Below are positions 34,466 through 41,858 of a stretch of 64,000 nucleotides of DNA, in pieces. Source of the DNA: Enterococcus alishanensis (GTDB lineage: Bacteria; Bacillota; Bacilli; Lactobacillales; Enterococcaceae); contig NZ_JAHUZB010000003.1 in the NCBI RefSeq assembly GCF_019218635.1, positions 248,001 to 312,000 of the forward strand. Reading direction: 5' to 3'. How positions within the stretch are numbered: the first letter of the stretch is position 1; each line of letters starts with the position of its first letter. Below the pieces are notes generated by a model. That model saw only the letters and a list, made by a program, of their open reading frames with translations, did not search any database and had not been told where the DNA came from. Position numbers and translations under genes: made by a program.

Positions 34466-35322
34466 TTTGCTTCCCCATTTCTTTTTGTTAATTGCACAAA
34501 GTAGCTTTGTAAATTCATCGGTCCTAAGCGAATTTCTCCGGGTAATTGGGCAGGTAAATCACCAGTCACAAAAGCTGTTGCTTGGTTACCTAATAAATCA
34601 ATATTTAAAACATGTAAATTTTCAGTCGCAGCTAAAACCAAATCCTTCGGTCCAGTTAAAGTTTTTCCCTCACCTAAAATATCCTCGACCGTTGCTTGTT
34701 TGATCAATTTTCCATGATCAATAAAGATCACTTCTTCTAACAAATTAGCGATTTCTTCGATTAAGTGAGTAGATAATACAAAAGTTCGTGGACGTTCTTC
34801 GTAAGTTTCTAATAAAAACTGATAAAACAATTCTCGGTGATTGGCATCTAAACCTAAAACAGGCTCGTCCAGAAAAATATAATCACAAGGAACTGATAAA
34901 GCTGTAATCAATTTTGCGATGCTACGGTAACCAGTTGATAGTTTGCGCATTTTTAATTTCGGGTCTAAATCGAAAGCTTTGATCATATGATTGGCTAAAT
35001 CCCAGTCGAAGTTGCCATAAAATCCTTCACTTAATTTAAAGACATCTTTGACTTTCAAAGGTGAAGGGAAGAGATTGTCTTCACTCATTAAATAAATGTT
35101 GTCTAGGGCATGTTCGTTATCAGTCACTTTTTCACCATCTAGATTGACCGATCCCCGACTAGGAAAAGCGCGATTGCTGATAATATTTAGTAAAGTACTT
35201 TTACCAGCACCATTTCGTCCTAATAGACCATAAATTTTTTCTTTTTCAAAAGTTAATTGAATATCATCTAAAGCATTTTTTTCTTTATAAATTTTAGTTA
35301 CCCCATTAATCACTAAACTCAT
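34462..35322 (-). CDS. ABC transporter ATP-binding protein (YtrB-like)
   Basis: This 286-residue ATPase has Walker A GRNGAGKST near residue 36, a signature LSTGYRSIAKL near 132 (STGY in place of the common SGGQ), Walker B DYIFLDEPVLGLD near 152, and the switch His in VLSTHLIEEIA near 187. The extended C-terminal part (about 215-286) is typical of YtrB-like proteins. It lies between a GntR regulator and a permease with 4-bp overlaps on both sides, so the three are made together. Substrate unknown. Confidence 0.88.
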   Translation of the reverse strand: MSLVINGVTKIYKEKNALDDIQLTFEKEKIYGLLGRNGAGKSTLLNIISNRAFPSRGSVNLDGEKVTDNEHALDNIYLMSEDNLFPSPLKVKDVFKLSEGFYGNFDWDLANHMIKAFDLDPKLKMRKLSTGYRSIAKLITALSVPCDYIFLDEPVLGLDANHRELFYQFLLETYEERPRTFVLSTHLIEEIANLLEEVIFIDHGKLIKQATVEDILGEGKTLTGPKDLVLAATENLHVLNIDLLGNQATAFVTGDLPAQLPGEIRLGPMNLQSYFVQLTKRNGEAK

Positions 35323-35696
35323 TTTTGATACCCTCTTTCAATTAAGGCTTGCAGCTGTTCTTGGCTGATGCCGATTTTTTTTGCTTCTTCGACTAAGTTA
35401 GCAACTTCTTTCGATAAAAATTCTTCTCTGCGATTGGCGCGGATTTTTTCTTGTGCCCCAGCTAGTACAAACATGCCAATACCTCTTTTCTTTTCGATTA
35501 AATTTGTTTCAACCAGTAAATTCATGCCTTTTAAAACTGTGGCAGGGTTGATTTGATAACTCTTAGAAATTTCTGTGGTGGAAGGTATTTGTTCCCCTTC
35601 AATAAAATCACCATTTAAAATCCCTTCAGAGATCTGATCGGCTACTTGCTGAAACAAAGGTTTTGCATCGGTGTAATTAAATTCCAAAATGTTCAC
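35319..35696 (-). CDS. GntR family regulator, YtrA subfamily
   Basis: This 125-residue regulator has a winged-helix GntR domain (about 10-78: PLFQQVADQISEGILNGDF, then STTEISKSYQINPATVLKGM) and a short C-terminal helical dimerisation tail (about 85-125) instead of a large ligand domain. This is the hallmark of the YtrA subfamily, which represses its own ABC operon and is released under cell-envelope antibiotic stress in other Firmicutes. It overlaps the ATPase gene by 4 bp and sits behind a strong promoter with a TAGTTA/TAACTA operator. Confidence 0.9.
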   Translation of the reverse strand: MNILEFNYTDAKPLFQQVADQISEGILNGDFIEGEQIPSTTEISKSYQINPATVLKGMNLLVETNLIEKKRGIGMFVLAGAQEKIRANRREEFLSKEVANLVEEAKKIGISQEQLQALIERGYQK

Positions 35697-35710
35697 CTCA
35701 GTTGTTTGGT

Positions 35711-35757
35711 TAGTTACTTGTGTAATTAACTATAAAACTATATAACGTCTCTGTCAA
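35711..35757 (-). promoter_or_regulatory. Promoter and YtrA-type operator of the GntR-ABC operon
   Basis: On the minus strand TTGACA (35757-35752), a 17-bp spacer and TATAGT (35734-35729) form a strong promoter. An inverted repeat TAGTTA-N10-TAACTA (35711-35732) overlaps the -10 and the start region, a position that fits repression by the GntR protein. Confidence 0.8.
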
Positions 35758-35816
35758 ATAAAATTTTAAATAAATCAAAATTTTTTCCTAAAATCGCTTT
35801 TTTTTGGCTTAAAAGA

Positions 35817-35847
35817 TTGACTTAAACTCCACTCGAAGGTCTAAACT
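35817..35847 (+). promoter_or_regulatory. 19-bp-spacer promoter (MerR-type) before the MoxR operon
   Basis: TTGACT (35817-35822) and TAAACT (35842-35847) are separated by 19 bp. The spacer has CTT near its start and GAAGG near its end, as in NmlR-like MerR promoters, but the dyad is imperfect. No merR gene lies in the window. Confidence 0.6.
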
Positions 35848-35876
35848 AAGGTCTATCAAACAGCGAGGAGCATTCT

Positions 35877-36821
35877 ATGAATAATCAAGAAAAGATTTGG
35901 CGTTTGATGGAAAAGTTAAATACGGTTATTTTGGGGAAAGAAAATTTAATTATGTCAGTTGTGGCGGCATTTTTAGCCGATGGACATATTTTGTTGGAAG
36001 ATATACCGGGGGTAGGAAAGACGACTTTGGCGACGGCCTTGTCGAAAGTTTTTGCGTTGAAGAATAATCGCGTGCAGTTTACACCAGATGTTTTACCATC
36101 GGATTTAACAGGTTTTTCGATTTATCAAAAAGATCAGGATCGTTTTGTTTTTCAAGAGGGAGCTGTTTTCTGCGATTTATTATTAGCCGATGAAATCAAT
36201 CGAACATCACCGAAGACCCAATCAGCTTTATTAGAAGTAATGGAAGAAAAACAAGTGACAGTTGACGGAGAGACTAGAAAGTTACCGCAGCCATTTTTTG
36301 TAATTGCGACTCAAAATCCGCAAGGGACTGTCGGAACGCAATTATTGCCGCCGGCTCAAATGGATCGTTTTTTAGTTTCATTATCAATGGGTTATCCCAG
36401 TGAGGCCGATGAAATTATTTTAGCGAAGCAAGTTGCCAACGGTCGCCGCACAGATAGTTTAAGGAACCTCGTTAACAAAGATGAATTATTAGAAATACAA
36501 GCCGAAGTCAATCAAATTTATATTCATGATGCCATTTATCAATATTTAGTCAAATTAGTTCGTGAAACACGCCAAAGTAATGAGATTGAAATAGGCGCCA
36601 GCCCGCGAGGAGTCTTAGCATTAGTCAAATATGCCCGAGCGATGGCATGGTTAAAAGGGAATCAATTTGTTCAGCCCGCTGATGTGGCGGATTATTTTGA
36701 AGCGGCGATTGCCCATCGAATCGTCTTAAGTCCCAAAGCACAAGCTGATGGTCTAACAAAAAAAGCAGTGTTGCAAAAAATCGTTGCTCAAGTCGATAAA
36801 CCGGTATTGAGGAGGATTTAA
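35877..36821 (+). CDS. MoxR family AAA+ ATPase
   Basis: This 314-residue ATPase has Walker A DIPGVGKTTLA near residue 42, Walker B LLLADEINRTSPKTQSALLE near 102-121, sensor 1 FVIATQNPQGTVG near 141, and a C-terminal lid with ASPRGVLALVKYARAMA near 242. MoxR ATPases act as chaperones that help assemble or activate partner proteins. The next two genes encode a DUF58 protein and a transglutaminase-domain membrane protein, the usual trio. Role in this organism is unknown, though similar trios are linked to envelope or stress functions. Confidence 0.92.
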   Translation: MNNQEKIWRLMEKLNTVILGKENLIMSVVAAFLADGHILLEDIPGVGKTTLATALSKVFALKNNRVQFTPDVLPSDLTGFSIYQKDQDRFVFQEGAVFCDLLLADEINRTSPKTQSALLEVMEEKQVTVDGETRKLPQPFFVIATQNPQGTVGTQLLPPAQMDRFLVSLSMGYPSEADEIILAKQVANGRRTDSLRNLVNKDELLEIQAEVNQIYIHDAIYQYLVKLVRETRQSNEIEIGASPRGVLALVKYARAMAWLKGNQFVQPADVADYFEAAIAHRIVLSPKAQADGLTKKAVLQKIVAQVDKPVLRRI

Positions 36822-37894
36822 TGCGAAAAATTTTTTATTTGTTAGTGACGATTGCCAGCTTCTATTTCGCTGGACGTTACCATTCAAACTTATTGATGAT
36901 TTTTTCTTTAGTATTATTGCTATTTTTTCTTTTCTCTTTTCTACAAGTTTGGTGGATTGGTAATCGGTTAGATATAAAAATTGAAAATCAGACGCAAAAA
37001 GTATTTCAAGGAACTGCTGGTGAGACAGCTTTTATTGTAAAAAATCATCAGTTTTGGCCGGTGCCAAATTTTAAAATCTTGGTGACAGCTGGAAATACTA
37101 AAGATCCAGCAAAAAAAGTGACCCAATCTGAGCTATCTGGTTACGTTGATGGACGATCTGAGACGATTTTAAGTTTGCGTCTAACTTCTGAATACAGCGG
37201 TGAAATTGCTGTGGCTGTCGAAGGAATTGTTTTTTATGATTATTTGAAATTATTCAGTCATCGCCGTAGTGTACAAATCGGCAGTGTACAAAAAGTTTTC
37301 CCGCGACCTTTAGAGATGACAATTGTTTATCAAAGTGCAACAAATACAACTTCAGATAACCAACCACTTGCTGAAATTCGTGGAAATGACGGTCCAGATA
37401 TTTTTTCCGTTGATGTTTATCAGGTGGGAGACCATCCGAAAAATATTCATTGGAAGCTTTCGGCACGTACCGGAGAATTAATGACTAAAGTTTATTCTTT
37501 AGAAGAAAATCGGCAGGTTGTTTTGTGGCTGGATTTATTATTAGAAGACCAACAAAAACTAGCAGATGTTGATCGCTTTTTAACTTTGACGGCTAGTTTA
37601 GTGAATCAGTTGATGGTTCAAGGAATTTCTCAGGAAGTTCATTTAATTAATGGACTGTTGCCGATTTCACCAATCACTGTCAATAATCCTCAATCTTATC
37701 AGCGTTTGATGACCGAAATCATTAATCAATTGTCGATTGAAAAAAAGGTCGAGCAAACAACTACGCCACATGCTTATGGTAGTAATAATCTTTCATTGAA
37801 CTTGAAGGGGGAGTTGTATGTGAATCAAAAATTATTGACCACATTCAGCGAAGATTATCAGCAAAAACTTCCACAGCAGGTGATTTACCTATGA
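36821..37894 (+). CDS. DUF58 domain protein with N-terminal membrane helices
   Basis: This 357-residue protein has two hydrophobic segments at the N-terminus (about 3-22 and 25-45), followed by a beta-rich soluble region and the DUF58 core, whose EIRGNDGPDIFSVDVYQVGD, then HPKNIHWKLSARTGELMTK, lies near residues 186-225. DUF58 proteins resemble von Willebrand A-like domains and pair with MoxR ATPases. Start and stop overlap the neighbours by 1 and 4 bp. The cytosolic core is probably tethered to the membrane and remodelled by the ATPase. Confidence 0.88.
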   Translation: MRKIFYLLVTIASFYFAGRYHSNLLMIFSLVLLLFFLFSFLQVWWIGNRLDIKIENQTQKVFQGTAGETAFIVKNHQFWPVPNFKILVTAGNTKDPAKKVTQSELSGYVDGRSETILSLRLTSEYSGEIAVAVEGIVFYDYLKLFSHRRSVQIGSVQKVFPRPLEMTIVYQSATNTTSDNQPLAEIRGNDGPDIFSVDVYQVGDHPKNIHWKLSARTGELMTKVYSLEENRQVVLWLDLLLEDQQKLADVDRFLTLTASLVNQLMVQGISQEVHLINGLLPISPITVNNPQSYQRLMTEIINQLSIEKKVEQTTTPHAYGSNNLSLNLKGELYVNQKLLTTFSEDYQQKLPQQVIYL

Positions 37895-40095
37895 GGTTAT
37901 TTAAAGCAAAAGAATCGGAAAATGGCATTGCCTTTCAGCAACAATATACGATTAGTGGAAAGCCAAAAAAGAATCTTAGCTTTTTAGTGATTTTCTGGTT
38001 AAATTTTTTTGCGGGCAGTTTATTTGGTTTTGAAATTTTAAAAAGTTTGTTATTGAAACAAGTTACCAATTATCAGAACTGGTTAGTCATAACCATCGGT
38101 GTCATTTTTAGTCTGCTTTTGTTGTTACGCTTTTTCAGTCAAAAAAAAGGTTATGATTTGGCTGTTATAGCTTTTTTTGCGACTTATGGCATCCTTTTTT
38201 TACCCATTTATCGTCAATTTAGCGGGCTCATTACTGGAACGAGCTTAAATAGTCCGACGACCTTATCGGTAAGTTTGTTATTTGTATTCGTTGTAAGCTT
38301 GATTTATTTAATGGTGGTCGTTTTGCGACAACGCTTTATTTTTACCATTTTAGCAGCCGTGGTCTTATTTGTATCTCCTTATATTGGTATCGAGACTACA
38401 GGTTTTTGGTATGGATTGTTGTTTTTTATTATCGTCACTAATTATGTATTAACCGGCAGTAATTTAGCAGGAAATAAAAATAATATCAAAGCATTTCAAC
38501 GAAAAACCAATATTATCGGCAAGACAACGATTATTATTAGCCTGTTATTTAGTAGTGTGTTTTTGGCTTTTTATCTGCTACTTCAACCGCAAATGAGTCG
38601 TTTACTGGAGATTCCGATCCAATTGGAAACGCGAGTTAGAGATCTTTCATTGCAGTTATTAAATATTAATCAGGAATCAATCAATGGTCGGATCAATCGC
38701 GGCAATAATTATCCTTCTGATCAAGAAGAATTCAGAGTGACGGTCAGTCAATTACCGACCGAGGATCTATATTTAAAGGATCAAGCTTGGAGCGATTATC
38801 AAGGTGATCAATGGTCGGAATTAAATGAGCAGCCTTTTTTTGATGAATTAACCACCGCTTATGAACGCAATGGCTGGGGGACAAATTATTACGCGAACGG
38901 GAATTATTTTGATGGCCGCTATACCTATTTATTGGATTATGGGAATGACTGGGATTACTCAGCCAATCAAGCAGCTAGAAATAGCAGTTATGATCTACAA
39001 TTAGAAAAGTTGAATCAAAATTTACAATCTTATTATCAACCTTATTATTCCTTAAATAATTATGGTACAGCAGACAATGCCAGGTATCGATTACTCAGCC
39101 AAACAGATTATCTGACGGCTTTGAATCAAGCTGATCCAAATCAGATTGATTGGTTTGATCGAGTTGAGAATCTTTATAGCCGCTATGTCCAATCGGAATA
39201 TACGAAAATCTCTACTGAAGAAGTGCCGCGAATAGCAGAACTTGTTGCTAGCCAAAACTTAACTGAAAGAAGCGAAATCACTGCTTTTATTATTGATCAG
39301 CTCCATTCTCGAGCGAGTTATTCTCTTACACCTGGTGTAATGCCTTTTGGAGAAGATATTGCAGAGGGGTTTTTATTTGATACGAGGCAAGGCTATTGCC
39401 AACATTTTGCGACAGCAGCGGTAATTATGTACCGATTATTTGATCAGCCGGCCCGTTATACGACGGGTTACAAAGTACCCGTTTCAAGTTTTGAAGAACA
39501 AGAAAATGGTCAATACGTGGCAACTGTCAAGGATGGTGATGCTCATGCGTGGGTGGAATTGTATCAGGAAAATTCTGGCTGGTTACCGGTGGAAGTAACA
39601 CCTGATGCCACTAATCAAGCGAGTCTAACGAATCAAGAAAATACGACCAATGTAACCAATACTTCTACTAGACAAACTACTTTTCTTAGTCGTTTCGGTG
39701 TTGTATTGGTAACAATCTTTTTAGCAATCAGTTTGGTAATAGTATCGTTTTGGTTGCGCCATAGATACAATAAAAAAAATGCTGAAAAAAATCAACAGAG
39801 AGCAGATCAGGCTTTCCAAAATATGTTGTCAGCTGTTAGATATGCTAAAAAAATACCCCTCACTGGGAATGAAGCAGATTTTTCTAAACAAATGCACGAG
39901 CTTTTTCCAATGATTTCTGAGGGGAAATTCACCGAAATATTAAGACTTGTCATTCAGACCAGCTTTAGTCCGACTGAATTATCAGCCTCTGAAGTAGGTC
40001 TGGTAAATGAAACAGTCCAGCAAGCCATGAAAAAAAATCATCAAGAAATGACGACAGTGAAGAAAATTATAGCCAAGTATTGGTATGTCTATTAA
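37891..40095 (+). CDS. Transglutaminase-domain membrane protein
   Basis: This 734-residue protein has about six N-terminal helices (about 30-195 plus one near 215-235), a large outside region, a transglutaminase-like domain and a final helix near 610-632, then a charged cytosolic tail. The catalytic Cys-His-Asp triad is visible as RQGYCQHFATAAVIMYR near residue 498 and DGDAHAWVELYQ near 550. Members of this DUF3488/TgpA-like group sit in MoxR-DUF58 operons; the external domain probably acts on peptides or proteins at the cell surface. It overlaps DUF58 by 4 bp. The natural substrate is not known. Confidence 0.88.
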   Translation: MRLFKAKESENGIAFQQQYTISGKPKKNLSFLVIFWLNFFAGSLFGFEILKSLLLKQVTNYQNWLVITIGVIFSLLLLLRFFSQKKGYDLAVIAFFATYGILFLPIYRQFSGLITGTSLNSPTTLSVSLLFVFVVSLIYLMVVVLRQRFIFTILAAVVLFVSPYIGIETTGFWYGLLFFIIVTNYVLTGSNLAGNKNNIKAFQRKTNIIGKTTIIISLLFSSVFLAFYLLLQPQMSRLLEIPIQLETRVRDLSLQLLNINQESINGRINRGNNYPSDQEEFRVTVSQLPTEDLYLKDQAWSDYQGDQWSELNEQPFFDELTTAYERNGWGTNYYANGNYFDGRYTYLLDYGNDWDYSANQAARNSSYDLQLEKLNQNLQSYYQPYYSLNNYGTADNARYRLLSQTDYLTALNQADPNQIDWFDRVENLYSRYVQSEYTKISTEEVPRIAELVASQNLTERSEITAFIIDQLHSRASYSLTPGVMPFGEDIAEGFLFDTRQGYCQHFATAAVIMYRLFDQPARYTTGYKVPVSSFEEQENGQYVATVKDGDAHAWVELYQENSGWLPVEVTPDATNQASLTNQENTTNVTNTSTRQTTFLSRFGVVLVTIFLAISLVIVSFWLRHRYNKKNAEKNQQRADQAFQNMLSAVRYAKKIPLTGNEADFSKQMHELFPMISEGKFTEILRLVIQTSFSPTELSASEVGLVNETVQQAMKKNHQEMTTVKKIIAKYWYVY

Positions 40096-40536
40096 GAGTG
40101 AAAATCGTCAAAAATATCAATCAAAAAAATATAATCATTATTCATTTAAGCGAAAACAATCAAGGCGATAGTGAAGTCCTGACTGGGGCAACTTATTTAT
40201 CTCCCACAGCTTCTTTGGAAAATATCCGCGAGACACTCTGCCTCGAAGAAGAGATCCCAAAAGAAGCGTTCCGTCAAGAATCTTTATTAGAAAAATTGGT
40301 TCTGACAAAAAGGGAATTTCGTGTACTCCAAGAATTAATCGAGGCAGATGGTCGACCGCTTTCACAAGAAGAATTATGTCGACTTGTCTGGGACAAAGCA
40401 GTGCTGAACGCTTCAATTAAATGCCAATTATCTACTTTAATCCGAAAACTACGAGATAAGATGGATCATGCTGGTTTTTGCCAGCGACAAACTAAAAACC
40501 GTTCACGGTAAAGGTTATCAATTAATAAAAGAATAG
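40080..40536 (+). pseudogene. Winged-helix DNA-binding protein with a 3' frameshift
   Basis: The frame encodes an N-terminal region of about 70 residues of unknown fold and then an OmpR/PhoB-type winged helix (LEKLVLTKREFRVLQELIEA, then RPLSQEELCRLVWDKAV, then LSTLIRKLRDKMDHAG). It then runs off at 40509-40511 with an unrelated tail. Removing one T from the T5 run near 40476-40480 restores the expected domain end KLKTVHGKGYQLIKE and a stop at 40534-40536. So one extra T breaks the recognition wing. No receiver domain precedes it. The start may be GTG 40098 rather than TTG 40080; neither has a good ribosome binding site. A sequencing error is possible. Confidence 0.72.
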
Positions 40537-40565
40537 GTGAATTCATTGAAATAGATAATTTATTA

Positions 40566-40587
40566 GTCGAGGAAACTCGGCTTTTTT
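40566..40587 (+). terminator. Terminator after the winged-helix gene
   Basis: A 6-bp stem (40566-40571 with 40576-40581, one G-U pair) with a GAAA tetraloop is followed by six T residues. Confidence 0.75.
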
Positions 40588-40687
40588 AGTAGCTTTGGTT
40601 AAAGGGGTTAACTGAAATAGTCGGTGAAGAGATTTTATATAATCTGAAAGTAGTTGAGCTTGCAAGAAGATCATTCCAGATTCACTT

Positions 40688-40734
40688 TCAATAATAGCCA
40701 GTATTGATGAGAGCACATTACTGGCTATTATTGA
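40688..40734. repeat. Perfect 16-bp inverted repeat, not a normal terminator
   Basis: Arms at 40688-40703 and 40719-40734 are exactly complementary over 16 bp with a 15-base loop. No T-tract follows on either strand. The sequence around it (40588-40819) holds no clear gene; a plus-strand stretch reading IIDLEGLSNTEKDVDILVIF may be remnant coding sequence, but this is weak. Confidence 0.6.
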
Positions 40735-40819
40735 TCTAGAAGGATTGTCTAACACAGAAAAAGATGTAGACATTCTAGTGATATTTATGAAAGGTGATCA
40801 AAAAAACAAAAATCAGAAA

Positions 40820-40857
40820 AAGAAAGCGTTGACAACTATCAGGGTTTGATGCTATTC
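40820..40857 (+). promoter_or_regulatory. bgl operon promoter with overlapping cre box
   Basis: TTGACA (40828-40833), an 18-bp spacer and TATTCT (40852-40857) form the promoter. A cre box AGAAAGCGTTGACA (40820-40833) covers the -35 and differs from the cre consensus only at its first base. CcpA bound there should block the promoter when glucose is present. Confidence 0.82.
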
Positions 40858-40910
40858 TTTTTTTGTAAGTAAGAAAAAAAGCTAGGAATGACAAGGTAGT
40901 CATTTTTAGA

Positions 40911-41003
40911 GTGATGTGACTGGTAATGCAGGCAGAACTCAGATTATGCACTAAATACACCGAAAAATTTCGGTTTGTTTAGTCTGTAATCTGAGTTTTT
41001 TTT
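40911..41003 (+). promoter_or_regulatory. Ribonucleic antiterminator (RAT) and overlapping terminator of the bgl operon
   Basis: A LicT-type RAT lies at about 40911-40940 (GTGACTGGTAATGCAGGCAG in its core). Its 3' end is the 5' arm of a terminator whose outer stem pairs 40936-40946 with 40987-40997, followed by eight T residues (40996-41003). Binding of LicT to the RAT would prevent the terminator from forming. Confidence 0.88.
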
Positions 41004-41017
41004 CTGGAAAGGGGTAA

Positions 41018-41854
41018 ATGATGAAAGTAGTAAAAATCTTAAATAATAACATAGCAATTATCGAAAAAGGCGGACATGAGTCCATTGTTTATTCTCCAGG
41101 AGTTTCATTTAAAAAAAACGTTGGCCAACGAATTAATGATTCTGAAATAGAGAAGACTTATGTTTTAGACTCCAAAGATCGCTTAGAGCACTTTAGCTAT
41201 TTGCTCACCCATTCTGATGAAAAAATGATTTATCTTTTAAACGATATCGTGGCGTATGGAGAATCAGTCAATCAACAAAAAGCGAATGATTATTTATATT
41301 TGGCGCTATTAGATCATCTTACTTTTGCATTGAGACGTGGAAAGAAAGGTCAATTCATTTTGAGTCCGTTAACTTGGGAGGTTCAGAAATTTTATCCGAA
41401 GTTTTATGAGATTGGTACTTATGCTGTTGCATTAATGAGAAAAACTTTTCAAATTGATTTTCCAGATGAGGAAGCCGTTTCGATCGCCTTACATTTTGTA
41501 AACATTAATGAAAGTCAGTCATTACTAGCTGAAACTGTCGAAAGTATGGAAATTTTGCGAGACATTTTAAATATCATAAAATATCATTTTCAGATTTCAT
41601 TAGATGAGTCGTCAATGAATTATATGCGCTTGGTTACCCATCTGCAATATTTTATCGAACGATTAAGAAAACAAGAAGTCTATGATCAAGAAAGTTCTTC
41701 TTTGTATGAACAAGTAAGAATGCTTTATCCTGAGGCTTATCTAGCAACTGGAAAAATTGATATTTACGTAAAGGGCAGGTTCAATCAGTATCTGACACCA
41801 GATGAATACACTTATTTAATGATTCATATTAATCGTGTAACTGAGAGGAAGTAA
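41018..41854 (+). CDS. licT: BglG/LicT family transcription antiterminator
   Basis: This 278-residue RNA-binding regulator has an N-terminal CAT domain (about 1-56: MKVVKILNNNIAIIEKGGHE preceded by one Met) and two PRDs (about 65-170 and 172-278) with conserved His residues, for example in LLDHLTFALRR near 102 and SIALHFVNIN near 160. Phosphorylation by HPr and by the bgl EII controls its activity. It binds the RAT just upstream and lets transcription run into its own gene and the following EII and hydrolase genes. Length matches LicT (277). Confidence 0.93.
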   Translation: MMKVVKILNNNIAIIEKGGHESIVYSPGVSFKKNVGQRINDSEIEKTYVLDSKDRLEHFSYLLTHSDEKMIYLLNDIVAYGESVNQQKANDYLYLALLDHLTFALRRGKKGQFILSPLTWEVQKFYPKFYEIGTYAVALMRKTFQIDFPDEEAVSIALHFVNINESQSLLAETVESMEILRDILNIIKYHFQISLDESSMNYMRLVTHLQYFIERLRKQEVYDQESSSLYEQVRMLYPEAYLATGKIDIYVKGRFNQYLTPDEYTYLMIHINRVTERK

Positions 41855-41858
41855 AAAG

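Noticed and set aside
40543-40773. A 76-residue minus-strand gene
   Set aside because: It runs through the winged-helix terminator and the perfect inverted repeat and has no ribosome binding site.
40911-41003. A T-box leader before the bgl operon
   Set aside because: There is no T-box sequence; the fold and core match a LicT-type RAT with an overlapping terminator.
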